DNA from: Mesostigma viride
Taxonomy: Eukaryota; Streptophyta; Mesostigmatophyceae; Mesostigmatales; Mesostigmataceae
Direction of reading: 5' to 3'
NCBI GenBank assembly: GCA_009746045.1
Contig: RPFO01000041.1
Location: 3,144,613-3,208,612 of the forward strand
DNA: 64,000 nucleotides
Positions within the stretch are counted from its first letter, which is position 1. Each line of letters begins with the position of its first letter. This document shows, piece after piece, positions 61,130 through 64,000 of the stretch. A program made the translations under genes and the position numbers. The notes beneath the pieces were generated by a model that saw nothing but the letters and a program-made list of their open reading frames with translations, searched no databases and was not told where the DNA came from.

Positions 61130-61589
61130 GTTTTCAAGAGTTTAAAAAGGACGTGAAGCGGTCCGGCGCTTATTGTACTTGACATGGCAAGAATTTGGTA
61201 AAAGTATCCATAACGCTTACAAGAGTTTAAGAAGTATGTGAAGTGTTTTGTGCCCCGTGGTAATGAGCTGCACGACCTGACAGCTCGCAGTTCACTACCA
61301 AGTAGACCTGATAGCTGTGTACACAAGGTCGCAACTGTACGCGGAAGGCCTGGTGGCAAACTGGCAATAATCACCATGATAATCACTGCAAAAAAAGTAA
61401 TGCTTCCATGACGTAGCAACGTGCTCAAGCAAGTGAAAATGACGCAGGCTTTTCGCAGTTGTGTGGCGTCCAAGAACGTAAGGACCTTGACAGCGCGCTG
61501 TGAGCAACGATGGCAGCTGGCCTCGCGTGATAGCTGGCCGTTCTCAATTACCAGTGTGCCATTGGCAGGGATGCACGGAAATAAACCTC

Positions 61590-61889
61590 ATGCCGGCAGG
61601 ACGCAATTTTAACATATGGGGAAGCAGTCCCGCAGGAACTCAAATTACAAGTCGCCCCGGGAAGAGGTCTGGATCTGGTAGGTTTATTAGAAACGCGACC
61701 CACAATGACAGCCATCCAAACCCGTACAAGCGGAATCGACCCAGCAATCCTCATGGAGAAGCATCAGCGGCCAGGCAGCTCTTCGATGTGGCCACACCTG
61801 CATCCGTGGAAGATGCTAGGCCGGAATCCGATTTGGAAGCAGGGCCGTGCCCCGACTCGGAACCAGGTCGTGGCCATGAACTGCTATAG
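61590..61889 (+). CDS. Possible 3'-terminal exon of an unknown gene
   Basis: Downstream of a possible acceptor (ATGCCGGCAG, 61597), a frame reads SSPAGTQITSRPGKRSGSGR, NPYKRNRPSNPHGEASAARQ, LFDVATPASVEDARPESDLE and ends GHELL-TAG. It is hydrophilic, low-complexity and tail-like. The upstream half of the 129-codon ORF is less convincing. No domain. Confidence 0.3.
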   Translation: MPAGRNFNIWGSSPAGTQITSRPGKRSGSGRFIRNATHNDSHPNPYKRNRPSNPHGEASAARQLFDVATPASVEDARPESDLEAGPCPDSEPGRGHELL

Positions 61890-61950
61890 AAGAAGTGGGG
61901 CCTTCGCATCCTGTCGACGTCACAGATCATGGTGGGGCCGGGCCTCGTGG

Positions 61951-62335
61951 CAGGTTGTCCATTGCGTTTTATTTATTGGCTATGTTCCTGTGATCCTGGG
62001 CATTACATGGATGCCCATGCACACCATGAAATGTGACAGTTTGGCAGGGTGTCCATAGGGTTTTATTTATTGGCCATGTTCCTGTGATCCTGGGCATTAC
62101 ATTGATGCCCATGCACAGCATGAAAGGTGACACTTTTGGCAGGGTGTCCATTGGGTTTTATTTACTGGCCATGTTCCTGTGATCCTGGGCATTACATTGA
62201 TGCCCATCAGCACAGCATGCAAGGTGACAGTTTTGGCAGGGTGTCCATTGGGTTTTATTTACTGGCCATGTTCCTGTGATCCTGGGCATTACATTGATGC
62301 CCATGCACAGCATGCAAGGTGACAGTTTTGGCATT
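61951..62335. repeat. Four tandem copies of a 94-97 bp unit
   Basis: Starts at 61951, 62045, 62140 and 62237. Shared text: 'tgtccattgggttttattta', 'ggccatgttcctgtgatcct', 'gggcattacattgatgccca'. Copies are well conserved, with increasing identity among the last three. Non-coding; possibly the 3' UTR of the candidate exon upstream. Confidence 0.93.
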
Positions 62336-62818
62336 TTATTTGGTAAGATTTCAAGGTAAATATCAGCACTGGCTTACTTATTCAATGATACTTTGGCATG
62401 ACATAAACTCACAATTGCATGTATGCAGCATGATCTACGCCTACAGCGTCTAACGCCTCGATAAGTTTTAATTAAGTGAGACAGCTATTCTTTTAAGCAA
62501 CGGAAAGCATCGTATCATCACAATAAACATTATTACAAACGATATCTGTCGTTATACCAGCATTCATGTCGTAGCATACGCTAAAAGCAGTCAAAACTCG
62601 TCCAAAGTCTGGCCGAGGTAACATTACTACCCAGCCATCACAAGCCTATGCACAGAAGCAATAAAACAACAAAAAGACAGTAATAAAGCCTCGATTATAG
62701 CCCCGAGACTGGTATCGAAACAATATATGACACATGCGCGCCGTCACTGAGACATGATAAAAGGCTAAAACGTACCTGGTCGAAACCGCAGATTACCTTG
62801 TTGCGGGAGCTAGCACGC
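62336..62818. other. No gene recognised
   Basis: AT-rich; no ORF or repeat of note. It may be 3' flank of the candidate minus-strand exon that follows. Confidence 0.35.
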
Positions 62819-62990
62819 TCACCCCATGAACGTAGCCGCAAGCATGTCCTGGCCGCCATTGATGATCAACTGTGCTAGGAACGACGTGACTAACTCATCC
62901 ATGCGCAAAAGTCCGAACATTTCCTGCCGATCAACAAGTACAGCTTGCACTGTCATCGCCTGGCTGCTCACGCGATTTGCTGCGCCGCTG
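62819..62990 (-). CDS. Possible 3'-terminal exon of an unknown host gene
   Basis: The minus frame reads AMTVQAVLVDRQEMFGLLRM, DELVTSFLAQLIINGGQDML and AATFMG-TGA. Composition is typical of a folded helical protein and unlike neighbouring ORFs. Possible acceptors on the minus strand are AAATGCCTAG (near 63020) or GTGAGCAG (near 62965). The ORF's ATG at 63055 lies beyond these. No family recognised. Confidence 0.35.
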
Positions 62991-63189
62991 CCACATAACC
63001 TCGAGACATATCTAGGCATTTGTAAATGTTGCACGGCTACGCATATTGCATTCACAAGACCTAGGGATGATGCCTACTACAAAGTTTCATTCGAATACGT
63101 CAAGCCATGCTCTCGCCCCAGGCTGAGTCAGTTGTTTGTGGCACCATAGCCGCAGGCGTGAATAATTTTTATTCACGTCGTCCTCGTTT

Positions 63190-63424
63190 GGCCATGGTAC
63201 CCCCCCTAATTTCCTTGACTGTAGGTCCCTGTCCAGGTGTCCAAAAGTCGGTAGTAAACCAGGGGTGTACGTGAAAGTACAAATCTAGATCTCGAATTTG
63301 GTCCAAACAGAATATTCAAAAGTTTGCTAGAATTATAGCTAGTTCTGCCACAAACTCGGTCCGTTTAATAGGACTGAGAAAAACTCAGTCCTTCAAAACG
63401 GACCGAGTACGGTTTAAGGGTTAA
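63190..63424. mobile_element. Partial TTAA-type element end
   Basis: The 63355-63411 text 'actcggtccg' .. 'gactgagaaaaactcagtcc' .. 'cggaccgagt' closely parallels the right subterminal palindromes of E1 (5694-5735), and is followed by TTTAAGGGTTAA. Upstream 'ttggtccaaa..attc' also resembles E1 near 5655-5690. No matching left end was found in the window. Confidence 0.5.
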
Positions 63425-64000
63425 TGACGGCTAGGCAAACGAGCTACTATCTCGCCCCGGCTAATCTATGAAACGTAAGTGTGCCGCCTTTCCTGTGCGC
63501 AAGTGCGGGGATCTCAGCGGGTCATTCGTTGTCACGTTTACGAAGCGTCTACCCATGTGTTCCATGGCAAACGCGGTGTGCCTGGCATAGTAAAGCAATG
63601 TGCTCTGAGCATGGGTGTGTTCGGCATTGGTCTCGGCCGCAGGTTGTCAGGCCCTGGGTCGCGATGCACGAAGCACGGTGTGTGTGTTACGTGTGTATGT
63701 GTGTCATGGTGTGCGTGTGTGTGTGTGTATGTGTGCGTGTGTGTGACTCTTTGTGTCCGACGTATAGCCAGTGTTGCCGCTTTAGTTCTGACGTATGACT
63801 TGCATCGCAGCACTTTGATATCGACACGGCTGACATTACCAGATTACTAGCAACACTGGTTACATGTTGCAAACTGCATTGGTATACAAATAATATTACA
63901 AATGCAAATAATCTGTATATAATATACAAAAGAGATGTCAATAATCTGCATTGAAGAAGATGCAGGTGTTTGACTGTGCATGGAGGCAAGAGCTGCTTCT
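63425..64000. other. No gene recognised; short (TG)n tract
   Basis: A (TG)n-rich stretch at about 63680-63745. Overlapping ORFs of about 100 codons on both strands have no protein character. The window ends here. Confidence 0.4.

Overview
This window is eukaryotic nuclear DNA, about half GC. It is dominated by transposable elements and very long simple repeats, with only a few plausible host exons between them. Spliced genes with GT..AG introns, APE-type LINEs, an LTR retrotransposon, an hAT N-terminus with a plant-type BED finger, and DNA transposons that leave TTAA or 8-bp duplications all fit a green-lineage alga. That placement is inference; I see no ribosomal, organellar or other taxonomic marker. 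No bacterial features (operons, Shine-Dalgarno sites, CRISPR) were found.

Layout. 1-4033: non-coding DNA with degenerate internal repeats. 4034-5761: a TTAA-flanked element. 7396-10652: a dispersed repeat (R, copy 1) carrying two LINE-A insertions stacked in one target site. 12.7-13.05 kb: an intact LYRM1-like gene on the minus strand, the clearest host gene. 15.0-15.4 kb: a (CCCT)n tract. 16.3-17.0 kb: two 5'-truncated LINE-A copies in opposite orientation. 17077-21904: a near full-length LINE-B (ORF1, then endonuclease-RT). 23.5-25.5 kb: duplicated GC-rich segments with many CACGTGGC boxes, split by an hAT-type MITE. 25.7-26.4 kb: a tandem array that recurs inverted at 44 kb. 26.7-34.7 kb: three plus-strand genes, namely a spliced gene with 33-residue repeats, a truncated hAT N-terminus, and a large transposase-like gene with a Cys-rich DUF6729-type front domain and a tandemly amplified exon-intron unit. 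34807-38322: R copy 2, inverted, carrying a 1770-bp TIR insertion. 38584-40366: about 594 perfect TCA copies. 40.68-42.98 kb: a (GGGT)n block. 44.35-45.17 kb: a spliced gene with a Lys-rich tail. 46.3-59.2 kb: a degenerate LINE-C split by a young LTR retrotransposon (47717-56262), then more LINE fragments. 59781-61129: a second TTAA element. 61.6-64 kb: two candidate host exons and a 94-97 bp tandem repeat.

The most notable objects are these. The LTR retrotransposon has nearly identical 455-bp LTRs and a perfect 5-bp duplication, non-TG..CA termini, the apparent order Gag-IN-PR-RT-RNaseH, and HGDD in place of the RT YxDD motif. The transposase-like gene carries three copies of one 81-nt exon, each preceded by its own intron, all phase 1. 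The insertion histories can be read directly because filled and empty sites coexist in the window. Frame breaks by apparent single-base indels recur even in elements that look young, so some may be assembly errors.
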